Assembly (NCBI GenBank): GCA_013298665.1
Contig: JAAFIK010000016.1
Location: 1-64,000 of the forward strand
Origin: Chitinophagales bacterium
GTDB taxonomy: Bacteria; Bacteroidota; Bacteroidia; Chitinophagales; Chitinophagaceae
Direction of reading: 5' to 3'
Length of the DNA stretch: 64,000 nt
Of the stretch, positions 7,803 through 17,986 are shown one piece after another. The stretch's first letter is position 1, and the number at the start of each line of letters is the position of its first letter. Under the pieces are notes generated by a model that was given only the letters and a program-made list of their open reading frames with translations, had not been told where the DNA came from and ran no database searches. The position numbers were made by a program, and so were the translations under genes.

Positions 7803-9765
7803 CTTCAAGTTCCATCACTTTATCAAATGCCTTTTCGTAAGCCGTATTGGCTGCGGCAAGGTCGGCCTTAACTTTATTATAGGCAGTTTCTGTTTGCAGG
7901 AATTTGTCTTTGTCGGCATAGATCTCCGGTGCCGTTAAGGCGGCTTCGAGCCGGGTCTTCTCTGCGTTGAACTGGTTGATGGTCTCTTCCAGTTTTGCCA
8001 GTTGCTTTTGTTCTTTCTGTAATTCCCGTTGCAAATCTTTATTGATGGGGCCGCGGTTTGCAGGGGCTGCCGGTGCTGCCACTGCAGGAGTTTCCTTTTT
8101 TTCTGCCGCCACTTTACCTTTTTCAGCCGTAGCTTTCTGTTGCTTCTCTTCCTGTTGCCGGCGCTCCGCCATGCGTTGCTTCCATTCTACCCATTCCTCA
8201 TAGCCACCATCAAACTCGCGTATTTCGTAATTGTCGATCTCCCATATTTTATTGGCGGTTTTACTCACAAAATACCGGTCGTGGCTCACCAGGATAAAGC
8301 TGCCTTCATATTTATTGAGTGCTTCAATGAGTAATTCCACAGAGTGCATGTCTAAGTGGTTGGTAGGCTCATCCAGCAGCAGGAAATTGGCCTTGCTGAC
8401 GATGGTTTTGGCCAGGGCCACACGGGCTTTTTCGCCACCACTCAATACTTTTATTTTTTTATCGATATCATCGCCGCCAAAAAGAAAACAGCCCATGAGG
8501 GTACGCAGTTCAAGGTCTGTTTTACCGCTGCCACTGCTGCTCATCTCTTCCAGTATGCTGTGGTTAACGTTCAGCGCTTCCAGTTGGTGCTGGGCATAAA
8601 AAGAATCCACCACATTATGTCCCCATATTCTTTCGCCGGTAAAACTTTCGGTACCGGCTACAATACGGAGTAAGGTGGATTTACCCTTACCATTGGCACC
8701 GATAAGGGCAATTTTGTCGCCCCGGTTGATTTCAGCGCCCGTATGCTCAACAATCTTTACCGTGCCGAAACTTTTGGTGATGTCTTTGATCGTACACAGT
8801 ACTTTACCCGGTGTTTTATCGATAGAAAAATTGATGCGGATATTTGGCCGCTCAAGATTGGTATCTTCAATGCGGTCCAGCTTGTCTAACCGTTTCATGA
8901 TACTTTGTGCCATCGCCGCCTTACTGGCCTTGGCCTTAAATCGTTCCACCACGCGTTCCTGCTGGCGGATATAATCCTGCTGATTTTCATAGGCCCTTTT
9001 CTGCATATCGATCCGCAGGGCTTTTTCGGTTTGGTAGTATGTATAATTACCGGTGTAGAAATGGAGTTCCTGCTGGTACAATTCTACCACCTTTGTTACC
9101 ATACGGTCTAAAAAATAACGATCGTGGCTCACAATCACCACGGCACCCTGGTAATGCAGCAGGTATTTCTCTAACCATTCAATACTCGGAAGGTCAAGGT
9201 GGTTGGTCGGTTCATCGAGCAGCAGAACATCCGGCGCCATGAGGATCATTTTGGCCAGCAGCACACGCATACGCCAGCCCCCGCTGAATTCTTTGTAGGG
9301 GCGCTGCACATCGGCATTGCTGAAGCCGAGCCCCTGGAGGATTTCTTCCGTACGGTGGTGAATGGAGTAGCCATCAAGCACGTCTATTTCGTGCAGGAGC
9401 TCGGCATATTGGTTGCCCAGTTCATCGGTAGGTGTTTTTTCAAGCACCTTACCCAGCGCTTCAATCTCTTTCTCCAATTGCAGCACCCGTTCAAAAGCGC
9501 CCATCGCTACCTGTAATATGGAGTCGTTGGTGTCGAAACTGAGGAGATCCTGGTGCAGGAAGCCAATGGTGGTTTCCTTCCCTTTTTCAACAGTACCCTT
9601 ACTGAGGGAGTATTGTCCCGTAAGCACTTTTAATATGGTAGATTTACCCGTTCCGTTATAACCGATCAGCCCGATACGCTCATTGGGCTGGATATGCCAG
9701 GTTGCATCCTCAAAAATCACCCGGGCACCAAATTCAAATGTTGCATTTTGCAGTCCTAATAACAT
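7777..9765 (-). CDS. ABC-F family ATPase (Uup/EttA-like translation factor)
   Basis: The 662-residue protein holds two ABC nucleotide-binding domains in one chain and no membrane segment. Domain 1 has Walker A GYNGTGKST (35-43), signature FSGGWRMRV and Walker B LLLDEPTNHLD. Domain 2 has GANGKGKST, LSGGEKARV and LLLDEPTNHLD. The linker is highly charged, and the last ~110 residues form a coiled coil (QRELQKEQKQLAKLEETI) like the DNA- or ribosome-binding tail of Uup. ABC-F proteins bind the ribosomal E site and rescue or gate translation, and some give antibiotic protection. Which subfamily this is needs a phylogeny. Confidence 0.9.
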   Translation of the reverse strand: MLLGLQNATFEFGARVIFEDATWHIQPNERIGLIGYNGTGKSTILKVLTGQYSLSKGTVEKGKETTIGFLHQDLLSFDTNDSILQVAMGAFERVLQLEKEIEALGKVLEKTPTDELGNQYAELLHEIDVLDGYSIHHRTEEILQGLGFSNADVQRPYKEFSGGWRMRVLLAKMILMAPDVLLLDEPTNHLDLPSIEWLEKYLLHYQGAVVIVSHDRYFLDRMVTKVVELYQQELHFYTGNYTYYQTEKALRIDMQKRAYENQQDYIRQQERVVERFKAKASKAAMAQSIMKRLDKLDRIEDTNLERPNIRINFSIDKTPGKVLCTIKDITKSFGTVKIVEHTGAEINRGDKIALIGANGKGKSTLLRIVAGTESFTGERIWGHNVVDSFYAQHQLEALNVNHSILEEMSSSGSGKTDLELRTLMGCFLFGGDDIDKKIKVLSGGEKARVALAKTIVSKANFLLLDEPTNHLDMHSVELLIEALNKYEGSFILVSHDRYFVSKTANKIWEIDNYEIREFDGGYEEWVEWKQRMAERRQQEEKQQKATAEKGKVAAEKKETPAVAAPAAPANRGPINKDLQRELQKEQKQLAKLEETINQFNAEKTRLEAALTAPEIYADKDKFLQTETAYNKVKADLAAANTAYEKAFDKVMELEEKMGGSPN

Positions 9766-9998
9766 AAAATCGCTTCAAAATTTTTGCGAAGCTATGAAAA
9801 CACAGGGAGACTTGGCGAATTGATCAGTATTACCCCCATTACCATCTACTTAGTTATCTGTACATTTGAACACCGGAATGATTCCCGATTCCCGGACTGG
9901 GGTTGGGTGACCGATTTTGAAAGCCTGGCAGGGCATTTCCGTAATACTCTGCCACTCAACCGGCCATACAAAGGGCTGTTTTATTTCATGTAAAGCTG

Positions 9999-10352
9999 AT
10001 GACGATGCTGCGTCCCATTGATCAATATTTTTTACAACAGGAAGAGCCCATAAAAAGTTGCCTCGTTTTTTTGCGGGATTACCTGTCCGGCTTCCGTAAG
10101 GGTATTACCGAGCACTGGCAATATGGGATGCCTTTCTATTATTACAATGGCAAGCGGTTTGCCTACTTGTGGGTGGACAAGAAAAGCGGGCAGCCCTATA
10201 TCGGTATCGCAGATGGCCGGCGTATTGATCACCCGATGCTGCAGCAGGGCAAGCGTTCCCGGATGAAGATACTCCTGCTTGATCCTGCACAGGACCTGCC
10301 GATGGATACCATTGGTGCGATACTGGCAGAAGTCTGTAGTTGGTATGCCTGA
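9999..10352 (+). CDS. DUF1801 (YdhG-like) domain protein
   Basis: A 117-residue soluble protein with the YdhG-like pattern: an EHWQYGMPFYYYNGKRFAYL core (residues ~38-57) followed by YIGIADG. This fold is related to frataxin-like or iron-binding small domains, but no biochemical function is established for most members. Start ATG 9999, with an in-frame ATG two codons later as an alternative. About 230 bp upstream hold no gene that I can support. Confidence 0.75.
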   Translation: MTMLRPIDQYFLQQEEPIKSCLVFLRDYLSGFRKGITEHWQYGMPFYYYNGKRFAYLWVDKKSGQPYIGIADGRRIDHPMLQQGKRSRMKILLLDPAQDLPMDTIGAILAEVCSWYA

Positions 10353-10382
10353 AAACGCCCCGGTAAAAAAGAGATAATAATC

Positions 10383-10414
10383 CTTGCAATTACGGCTGTA
10401 GCTGTCTATACTTG
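10383..10414 (+). promoter_or_regulatory. Possible promoter of the membrane protein gene
   Basis: CTTG at 10383-10386 and TATACTTG at 10407-10414 are separated by 20 bases, close to the Bacteroidota consensus, with the start codon 15 bases downstream. Each element has one mismatch. Confidence 0.4.
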
Positions 10415-10429
10415 TACAATAACCAATAA

Positions 10430-11524
10430 ATGCTCTTTATGCCCGACACAACAAACACAAACGAAGGTCATCAAAAACTATTAGGCAATTGGCTGAAAGA
10501 ATGGGCGGGGATCATTTCCGCAGTAAGCAATACCACCAAATTGCTTGGCCTTGTAGTGCTGGTGGCTGCCACAGCAATCGTTATTGCCATGGTGATGACC
10601 CCGGCCGGCGACAGGAATTTTTCCATCTACCTCTATGTATTGCTTGGGTTGCTTTTACTCACCATCGCCGGCATATTCATCGACCGGCAGGCGGAGCGAA
10701 AAGCAGGTGGTCAACGCGAAACAACAGTGGTACTGACGGATGAAAAAAAGCTGGAAATTGAAGAACGGAGACGCAATATGCCACCCGTACCACCGCCAAA
10801 CTTTACAGACAACCGTGCGGGGTTCAGCATATACCACCCGGAGCAGGCAGGCTGGGCCAAACCGGGTTTTTTGAGTTATAAAGAATACCTGATCCTTGTA
10901 GGTGTGGCGGCCAATGAAGGGGAAGCCGATCAGGTGTTGCAACGGCTCGGTGCGCTTTTCCAGTTTGGCAATATGCTGGCGCATTCGGGCAATGTTGTAT
11001 TTCAGTATGGTAAGCCCATAAAAGTGGAAGTGGAAGAACATTCCACCACTGCTGATATCGAAAGTGCGCTGGACCGGCTGCGTAAGTATTGGGAGAGCAA
11101 TGGACAAGCTTTTGACGAGCAGACTATACAGGAACAACGGCAGGCCATGGTATCGGGAGGATTGAACGGGATAGCCCTTAATTTTATGACGAGCCTCCAT
11201 GTACAGGTTTACCAGAAGACAGATGCCACGCCGGCCATCAGTCTGCCTGATCTGTTTATGGCCTTGTCCAACAGCAGCAAAGAACCAATCAGCCAACTGA
11301 CGGCCAGTAATGATTCTATTGTATGGGTATGCCGGATGCGGCTGATCAATGCCCGCGTGGATGGCGCCAGCAGCAATTTTACCGTTTACCGGGTGTATAA
11401 ACTCATTGAGCGTACAGACAGATTCTTTATGCTGCAGGTGCAGTGGTCGCCGGAGTCGGATTCTGCGATTGAGGTCTGGGAGGAACTGAAGAAAATGGCT
11501 GATTCTTTTAAGCCGGTGGGTTGA
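10430..11524 (+). CDS. Hypothetical membrane protein with two N-terminal helices
   Basis: A 364-residue protein with two adjacent membrane helices (about residues 37-57 and 66-84), then a ~275-residue soluble part. The soluble part carries no motif that I recognise. It includes an acidic, Gln-rich central stretch and ends KMADSFKPVG. Two ATGs, at 10430 and 10439, could start it. A candidate promoter lies just upstream. The 35-residue peptide gene follows 107 bp later. Function unknown. Confidence 0.7.
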   Translation: MLFMPDTTNTNEGHQKLLGNWLKEWAGIISAVSNTTKLLGLVVLVAATAIVIAMVMTPAGDRNFSIYLYVLLGLLLLTIAGIFIDRQAERKAGGQRETTVVLTDEKKLEIEERRRNMPPVPPPNFTDNRAGFSIYHPEQAGWAKPGFLSYKEYLILVGVAANEGEADQVLQRLGALFQFGNMLAHSGNVVFQYGKPIKVEVEEHSTTADIESALDRLRKYWESNGQAFDEQTIQEQRQAMVSGGLNGIALNFMTSLHVQVYQKTDATPAISLPDLFMALSNSSKEPISQLTASNDSIVWVCRMRLINARVDGASSNFTVYRVYKLIERTDRFFMLQVQWSPESDSAIEVWEELKKMADSFKPVG

Positions 11525-11631
11525 GGAACTCCCATATGGGTGGTTGAAAAAAGGGGATTTTCCCCGTGTGCCGGTCGTGATTTTTTATGTAATTTACGTG
11601 TAATATTCTAACAATTTAAAATCACAAAATC

Positions 11632-11739
11632 ATGACAAAAGGTAGTAATCCTAAACCGGTTAATGCACCAAGTACAACCGGGAAACCATCTGGCGGCGGG
11701 CGTGGTAACAATCCTCCAAGTAAACCCAAAGGCAGATAG
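11632..11739 (+). CDS. Small Gly/Pro/Asn-rich peptide, 35 residues
   Basis: ATG 11632 to TAG 11739 encodes a 35-residue peptide with MTKGSNPKPVN at the start, GGGRGNNPP in the middle and a PKGR end. It is basic, has no hydrophobic segment and is probably disordered. Support for a real gene: an AT-rich leader with a possible -7 box (TAATATTC near 11601), clean codons, and an intrinsic terminator 12 bases after the stop. It is too short for usual gene callers. I have the impression that similar peptides occur in related genomes but cannot verify this. Confidence 0.55.
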   Translation: MTKGSNPKPVNAPSTTGKPSGGGRGNNPPSKPKGR

Positions 11740-11750
11740 TCTGACAAAAT

Positions 11751-11775
11751 AAAAACGGGAATCTCTCCCGTTTTT
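11751..11775. terminator. Intrinsic terminator after the small peptide gene
   Basis: AAAAACGGGA (11751-11760) and TCCCGTTTTT (11766-11775) form a perfect 10-bp stem with a five-base loop. T and A runs on the two sides let it serve both the peptide gene and the convergent gltD gene. Confidence 0.9.
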
Positions 11776-11807
11776 ATTTTATATATTAAGTCTATATGGC
11801 ACCCCCT

Positions 11808-13310
11808 TTATTTTACTAACTCCAATGCGCTGTCCTTCGTTTCCAGCAACGAATACCCCATCAGGTATTCATCAGCCTTGCGTGCACATTCCCTGCCTTC
11901 GCTGATGGCCCATACCACGAGGCTTTGTCCACGGCGAACGTCGCCCGCGGCAAATACTTTGGGCAAACTGGTTTGGTATTGTCCCTCTGCGGTGTGTACG
12001 TTTTTTCGCTGGTCGAGTTCAAGCTCAAGCGCAGCAATAAGACCCTCGTGCTGCGGGTGTGCAAAGCCCATGGCCAGCAATACAAGCTGGCAGGGCAGCT
12101 CCCGTTCAGAGCCGGGTACTTCTTCAAATTTTGCCGGTCGTCCGTCTGTGCCGGCTGTCCATTGCAGATCAACGAGCAGCAGGGCACGAAGCTGCCCTTT
12201 TTCATCGGGCAGAAAGGCCTTGGTAGCCACACTCCATTGCTGCACGACACCTTCTTCATGGGAAGAAGTTTTTTTCAGCACCATTGGATAAGTAGGCCAG
12301 GGCATTGCGGCTGTACGTTGTGCAGGCGGCACAGGCATGAGTTCGAGCTGGATAACCGAAGCAGCACCCTGCCGGTTGGCCGTACCCACACAGTCGCTGC
12401 CGGTATCACCACCACCAATCACCACCACCTGTTTACCACCGGCAAGGATGTCAACAGGATTGATATTGCTTTCAATCGCAGCATTGGCCAGAGGATCACT
12501 TTCTGCATTGCGTTTGTTCTGTTGTTTGAGGTAATCCATCGCATAGTACACCCCCGGGAGATCGCGTCCGGGCACTTCAAGGTTGCGCGGCACGGTAGAT
12601 CCGCAAGCCAGGATAATTGCATGGTACTCACGCAGCAGGTCGTTGATGCCGATATTGACCCCTACATTGGCATGGCAAACAAACTGTATGCCTTCTTCCT
12701 TCATCAGCAACAGGCGTCTGTCGATCACCCATTTTTCCAGTTTGAAATCGGGTATGCCATAGCGGAGTAAACCGCCGGGCTGCTCGTCGCGTTCGAATAC
12801 GGTTACGCTGTGCCCGGCATAATTGAGTTGTGCTGCTGCTGCCAGCCCGGCAGGGCCACTACCGATGACCGCCACTTTTTTTCCTGTTCGCAGGTTGGGC
12901 TGACGGGGTTGTATAAACCCTTTCTCAAACGCAATCTCGATGATGTGCTTTTCAATTTCTTCAATGGCCACGGCAGGTCTGTTGATGCCGAGTACACAAG
13001 CGCTCTCACAGGGCGCCGGGCATATCCTCCCGGTAAACTCGGGGAAATTATTGGTGGATTGCAGGATGTGATAGGCCTCCTCCCATTGACCATTGTGAAC
13101 GGCATCATTAAACTCCGGGATGATATTGCCGAGCGGACAGCCACTGTGGCAAAAAGGAACACCACAGTTCATGCAGCGGGCAGATTGCTGGTTGAGTTGC
13201 TGATCGGTATAGCGGTGTACAAATTCCCCGTAATCCTGTATACGTTCCTCCACCGGTCTTTTTGCCGGCAAAGCCCTGTCGAATTCAATAAAGCCTGTTG
13301 TCTTACCCAT
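11808..13310 (-). CDS. gltD: Glutamate synthase small (beta) subunit
   Basis: The 500-residue protein is the NADPH-oxidising subunit of glutamate synthase. It feeds electrons to GltB, which converts glutamine and 2-oxoglutarate to two glutamates. The N-terminal iron-sulfur region is visible (CMNCGVPFCHSGCPLGN and CPAPCESAC, residues ~46-110). The FAD site is GSGPAGLAAAAQLN, a GGGDTGSDC motif marks the NADPH site, and FAAGDVRRGQSLVVWAI closes the FAD domain. It lies 44 bp after gltB in the same direction and is the last gene of the long biosynthetic block. Confidence 0.96.
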   Translation of the reverse strand: MGKTTGFIEFDRALPAKRPVEERIQDYGEFVHRYTDQQLNQQSARCMNCGVPFCHSGCPLGNIIPEFNDAVHNGQWEEAYHILQSTNNFPEFTGRICPAPCESACVLGINRPAVAIEEIEKHIIEIAFEKGFIQPRQPNLRTGKKVAVIGSGPAGLAAAAQLNYAGHSVTVFERDEQPGGLLRYGIPDFKLEKWVIDRRLLLMKEEGIQFVCHANVGVNIGINDLLREYHAIILACGSTVPRNLEVPGRDLPGVYYAMDYLKQQNKRNAESDPLANAAIESNINPVDILAGGKQVVVIGGGDTGSDCVGTANRQGAASVIQLELMPVPPAQRTAAMPWPTYPMVLKKTSSHEEGVVQQWSVATKAFLPDEKGQLRALLLVDLQWTAGTDGRPAKFEEVPGSERELPCQLVLLAMGFAHPQHEGLIAALELELDQRKNVHTAEGQYQTSLPKVFAAGDVRRGQSLVVWAISEGRECARKADEYLMGYSLLETKDSALELVK

Positions 13311-13354
13311 TGTTCAATACTTTTAATGTTTGACAAGAACGGTGATGAACACCT

Positions 13355-16300
13355 TTATCTGACGAATACTTTTTTTTCTGTCAGCACCCGCTTATAATCC
13401 CGGGGAAAAACTTTGATGAAATACGGCAACTGGTTGTTCCAGTCATCCAGAATAAAAGCAGCAACGGTACTCCGTGTATACCGATGATGTTTTTCCAGCA
13501 TCTCCCGGAGTATCGCATTGTCTGTATCATCCAGCGGATCAATATCCACCATCTCCTGGTTGCAGTTGCCGGCAAAATTGCCTGCCGCATTATAAATATA
13601 GGCGGTACCACCACTCATCCCTGCAGCAAAATTGCGCCCGGTTGCACCAAGAATAACCACTGCTCCCCCGGTCATGTATTCACAACCATGATCGCCCACA
13701 CCCTCCACTACTACATGGGCACCGGAATTGCGAACGGCAAAGCGCTCGCCGGCCATGCCCCGGATATAAGCCTCACCCGCAGTGGCGCCGTAGAAAGCTA
13801 CATTACCAATGATGCTGTTGTGTTCGGGTGTAAAAGATGCAGAAGCATGCGGATAAATAATCAGTTTGGCACCGCTGAGTCCCTTGCCGAAATAATCGTT
13901 GGCATCACCCTCTATCTCCAGCGTAAGTCCCCTGGTGGCAAAGGCACCAAAACTTTGCCCGGCAGTACCCTGGAATGAAAAATGGAGACTGTCTTCCGGT
14001 AAGCCCGCTGCGCCATATTGCCGCGTCACTTCATTCGACAATAAGGTGCCGATGGTTCTGTCTGTATTTTTTATCGGGTAAGCCGCTTTTAATTGTCCGC
14101 CACCAGCCAGCACATCCTTAGCAGCCGCCAGTAAAGTCCAGTCGAGGATATGTTCCATACCATGATCCTGGTCTTCACAATGGTAAAGCGGGGTATGGTC
14201 CGACAGGGGCTCACGGTATAGTATAGCGGAGAGATCGAGTGTATCCCATTTCCAGTGCCGGATATCCGTCCTGGCTTTGAGTACACCAACCTGCCCGATC
14301 ATCTCGTTTACCGTTCTGAACCCCAGTTCTGCCATGATTTCCCGCAACTCCTGTACAATGAAACGGAAAAAATTGACAATGTGATCAGGGTTGCCGGTAA
14401 ACTGGCGGCGCAGATCCTGATCCTGTGTAGCCACGCCCACGGGGCAGGTATTCAGGTGACATTTGCGCATCATGATACAACCCTCCACCACCAGTGCAGC
14501 CGTGGCAATACCCCATTCTTCGGCACCCAGTAATGCAGCAACGGCAATATCGCGGCCGGTTTTCATCTGCCCGTCTGCCTGTACCACCACACGGCTGCGC
14601 AGTTTATTTTTGACCAATGTCTGGTGTGTTTCAGCGAGTCCGAGTTCCCAGGGCAGTCCCGCATGTTTAACAGAACTGATGGGAGAAGCGCCTGTGCCGC
14701 CATCGTGTCCGGCAATCAGCACCACATCTGCCTTGGCTTTCACCACACCCGCGGCAATGGTGCCTACCCCCGCCTTGCTCACGAGTTTCACATTTATCCT
14801 TGCCCTGCGGTTGGCATTCTTCAGGTCGAAGATGAGCTGGGCAAGGTCTTCAATACTATAAATATCGTGGTGGGGTGGTGGCGAAATCAATCCCACACCC
14901 GGCGTGGCATGGCGTGTACGCCCGATCCAGTCGTCCACCTTATGCCCGGGTAATTGACCGCCTTCACCCGGTTTGGCACCCTGCGCCATCTTGATCTGCA
15001 GTTCATCTGCCTCAGACAAATAAAGACTGGTTACGCCAAACCTTGCACTGGCTACCTGTTTGATGGCACTGCGCATACTGTCGCCATTGGGCAGGGGTGT
15101 ATACCGCTGTTCGTCTTCCCCGCCCTCACCGGTATTGCTCTTGCCACCAAGCCTGTTCATGGCGATGGCCAGTGTGGTATGTGCTTCCCATGAAATAGAA
15201 CCAAAACTCATGGCACCGGTGGCAAAACGTTTATAGATATTTTCTGCGGGTTCTACTTCGCCAATGGTAATGGATGGCCGCTGCGGATTAAATTCAAAAA
15301 GACTGCGTAAAGTACAGGCCCTGCTGCCCTGGTCGTTAACCAGTTTTGAGTATTTTTTAAACAGGCTGTAATCATTGGTTCGGGTAGCCTGCTGTAGTAA
15401 GTGTATGGTCTGGGGGTTGAACAGGTGGAACTCGCCCTTGCGTTTCCACTGGTAAATACCGCCAACAGGCAAACGATCCACCGGAATGTTCTTCCTGCTG
15501 AAAGCGGCGTAATGTTTGGCCAGTGCCTCCCTTGCAATCTCATCGAGGCCAATGCCGCCGATGCGGGAAGTGGCTCCCGTGAAATATTGTTGTACAACGG
15601 TTTTATCGATACCGAGTATTTCCATAATCTGTGCCCCCTGGTAAGACTGGAGGGTTGAAATACCCATTTTGGAGAAAATCTTAAGCAGTCCATCGCAAAC
15701 GGCCTTGATATAGTTGACGCGCAATTGCTCCCATTCCAATGGGGTGTCGAGGGAGTTGTTGCGTTTCATATTACGGATGGTGGCCATGGCGAGATAAGGA
15801 TTGATTGCCGTAGCACCAAAGGCAATGAGACAGGCAAAGTGATGTACTTCCCACACATCCCCTGCCTCTACTACAATACCCACACTGCTGCGTAACCCCT
15901 TCCGGATCAGGTGGTGGTGTACAGCACTCGTGGCCAGCAGGGAGGGGATGGCGGCATGTTCACTGTCAACAGCCCTGTCGCAAAGGATCAGTACTTCATA
16001 TCCATCATGTACGGCATCTTCTGCATAGCGGCAAAGCCGGTCTAATCCTTTTTGTAAAGATCCCTTTTGCCCGTCTGCACGGAAATACGTTTGCAGTGTT
16101 TTGGATTGAAAGATACCCGTGTCGATACTGCGCAGTTTTTCCAGTTCTTTACTGGTAAGTACGGGATGTTTGATGGCTACGCTGTGGCAATGTGTGGGAC
16201 TTTCTTCAAGCAGGTTGCCATTGTTGCCAACAAAGGTAGCGAGGCTCATCACCATCCGTTCACGGATGGGGTCAATAGGAGGATTGGTTACCTGGGCAAA

Positions 16301-17887
16301 CAATTGTTTAAAGTAAGCGCTCAGGTGCTGTGGTTGATCGCTCAGTACCGCTAATGGCGTATCGCTGCCCATAGAACCAATGGGTTCTTTTGCTTCCAGC
16401 GCCATGGGTTTCAGGATGGTGTGGATGTCTTCCGTGGTGTAGCCAAAAGCTTTCTGGTATTTGGCTACGGTAGCGTCCGACATATGCGTGAATGCTACCC
16501 GGGGTTCATCCAGTTCCTCCAGCCTGATTTTATACTGGTGTAACCAGTCTGCATAGGGTTTGCGTGCACATACCTGCTGCTTCAGTTCTTCATCGCTGAT
16601 GATGCGTCCCTGTTCCATATCCACGACAAACATTTTTCCGGGTTGTAAACGCCCCTTTGTTTTAATCATGGCCGGATCAACAGGCAGTACGCCGGTTTCA
16701 GAAGCCATGATCACGCGGTCATCTGTAGTAACACAGTACCGCGAAGGACGGAGCCCGTTACGGTCGAGCGTGGCGCCGATGATTTTGCCATCGGTGAAGG
16801 AAATTGATGCAGGCCCGTCCCAGGGCTCCATCATGGCAGAGTGAAATTCGTAGAATGCTTTTTTAACGGGATCCATCTGTGTATTGCCATCCCAGGCTTC
16901 GGGGATGAGCATCATCATAACGTGTGGCAGGGAACGGCCGGACAGGGTAAGCAGTTCAATCATATTATCAAGACAGGCAGAATCGGATTGTGCAGTGGTG
17001 ATGATCGGCAGGAGCATATCCATTTCTTCCCTGGAGAAATAAGGTGAGCAAAATCCATGCTGCCCGGTCTGCAACCAGTTCAGGTTACCCTGGAGCGTAT
17101 TGATCTCGCCATTATGGGCAATGTAGCGGAACGGTTGCGCCAGTTTCCAGGAAGGAAATGTGTTGGTGGCAAAACGCGAATGGACAAGACCGAAGGCACT
17201 CACCACGCGCTTGTTCCTGAGGTCGGGAAAATAGGAGCGTACCTGTCTGCTGGTGAGCTGCCCTTTGTACACTACTGTTTTGTAAGATAAGGATGCAATA
17301 TAAAAGCCTATGGCATCCTGTCTGATGCTGTTGTTGATGGTATGTGTGGCATAATTGCGCAGCACGAAAAGTTTTCTTTCAAAATCATCGGGTTCGTTGA
17401 TATGGTCGGGGCAGGCAATAAAAACCTGTTCCATAGCCGGTGCTGCGAGCAGGGCGCTGTTGCCGATGCCTTCGGGGTCAACGGGTACTTTCCGGTAAGT
17501 CAGTACCGGCAGTCCCAGTTTTTCTGCGGCACGGCTGAACGTATCACGGCAGGATTCCCGCAGCCTTATATCGGCAGGGAAGAAAATGACCCCCACACCA
17601 TACCGGCCGTAAGCAGGCAGGTGAACCCCAAGCCGCAGACATTCGTCAAAGAAGAACTCATGCGGTGTCTGGAGCATGATGCCGGCACCGTCTCCGGTAT
17701 TGTTTTCGCTGCCACAGGCACCACGGTGTTCCATATTCTCCAGTACGGTAAGCGCATCACTGATGTGCTGGTGCGATTTGTGCCCGCGGATATTGGCAAC
17801 AAAACCAATACCACAGGCATCGTGTTCAAAAGCGGGGTCGTATAAACCTTGCTGCTGATCGGGAATCACTGTTGTTTGAAGTAGCAT
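13355..17887 (-). CDS. gltB: Glutamate synthase large (alpha) subunit
   Basis: The 1510-residue protein has the full alpha-subunit layout. After a propeptide of about 24 residues comes the N-terminal amidotransferase nucleophile Cys25 in HDACGIGFVA. The central and FMN/synthase domains follow (GEGGEDEQR, HDGGTGASPISS), then the 3Fe-4S cysteines in CIMMRKCHLNTCPVG, and finally the GltB beta-helix domain (GAHVVVEGVGDHGCEYM). Ammonia freed from glutamine is channelled to 2-oxoglutarate. The gene begins 99 bp after ilvA, in the same direction, without an obvious promoter. It may therefore be read through from the ilv genes, linking glutamate supply to transamination. Confidence 0.96.
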   Translation of the reverse strand: MLLQTTVIPDQQQGLYDPAFEHDACGIGFVANIRGHKSHQHISDALTVLENMEHRGACGSENNTGDGAGIMLQTPHEFFFDECLRLGVHLPAYGRYGVGVIFFPADIRLRESCRDTFSRAAEKLGLPVLTYRKVPVDPEGIGNSALLAAPAMEQVFIACPDHINEPDDFERKLFVLRNYATHTINNSIRQDAIGFYIASLSYKTVVYKGQLTSRQVRSYFPDLRNKRVVSAFGLVHSRFATNTFPSWKLAQPFRYIAHNGEINTLQGNLNWLQTGQHGFCSPYFSREEMDMLLPIITTAQSDSACLDNMIELLTLSGRSLPHVMMMLIPEAWDGNTQMDPVKKAFYEFHSAMMEPWDGPASISFTDGKIIGATLDRNGLRPSRYCVTTDDRVIMASETGVLPVDPAMIKTKGRLQPGKMFVVDMEQGRIISDEELKQQVCARKPYADWLHQYKIRLEELDEPRVAFTHMSDATVAKYQKAFGYTTEDIHTILKPMALEAKEPIGSMGSDTPLAVLSDQPQHLSAYFKQLFAQVTNPPIDPIRERMVMSLATFVGNNGNLLEESPTHCHSVAIKHPVLTSKELEKLRSIDTGIFQSKTLQTYFRADGQKGSLQKGLDRLCRYAEDAVHDGYEVLILCDRAVDSEHAAIPSLLATSAVHHHLIRKGLRSSVGIVVEAGDVWEVHHFACLIAFGATAINPYLAMATIRNMKRNNSLDTPLEWEQLRVNYIKAVCDGLLKIFSKMGISTLQSYQGAQIMEILGIDKTVVQQYFTGATSRIGGIGLDEIAREALAKHYAAFSRKNIPVDRLPVGGIYQWKRKGEFHLFNPQTIHLLQQATRTNDYSLFKKYSKLVNDQGSRACTLRSLFEFNPQRPSITIGEVEPAENIYKRFATGAMSFGSISWEAHTTLAIAMNRLGGKSNTGEGGEDEQRYTPLPNGDSMRSAIKQVASARFGVTSLYLSEADELQIKMAQGAKPGEGGQLPGHKVDDWIGRTRHATPGVGLISPPPHHDIYSIEDLAQLIFDLKNANRRARINVKLVSKAGVGTIAAGVVKAKADVVLIAGHDGGTGASPISSVKHAGLPWELGLAETHQTLVKNKLRSRVVVQADGQMKTGRDIAVAALLGAEEWGIATAALVVEGCIMMRKCHLNTCPVGVATQDQDLRRQFTGNPDHIVNFFRFIVQELREIMAELGFRTVNEMIGQVGVLKARTDIRHWKWDTLDLSAILYREPLSDHTPLYHCEDQDHGMEHILDWTLLAAAKDVLAGGGQLKAAYPIKNTDRTIGTLLSNEVTRQYGAAGLPEDSLHFSFQGTAGQSFGAFATRGLTLEIEGDANDYFGKGLSGAKLIIYPHASASFTPEHNSIIGNVAFYGATAGEAYIRGMAGERFAVRNSGAHVVVEGVGDHGCEYMTGGAVVILGATGRNFAAGMSGGTAYIYNAAGNFAGNCNQEMVDIDPLDDTDNAILREMLEKHHRYTRSTVAAFILDDWNNQLPYFIKVFPRDYKRVLTEKKVFVR

Positions 17888-17986
17888 GTTGGTTCTTTTT
17901 TATTATCTGTCCTTTTTTGCTGTATTTCAGTTATGCCAGGGTCGGTTGTTATGTATTCGCCAGCGCAAGACTATTCTTCACGAGGG

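Noticed and set aside
9784..9993. Possible 69-residue gene upstream of the DUF1801 gene
   Set aside because: No recognisable motif, odd composition, and the start overlaps the likely 5' region of the ABC-F gene. It is probably random.
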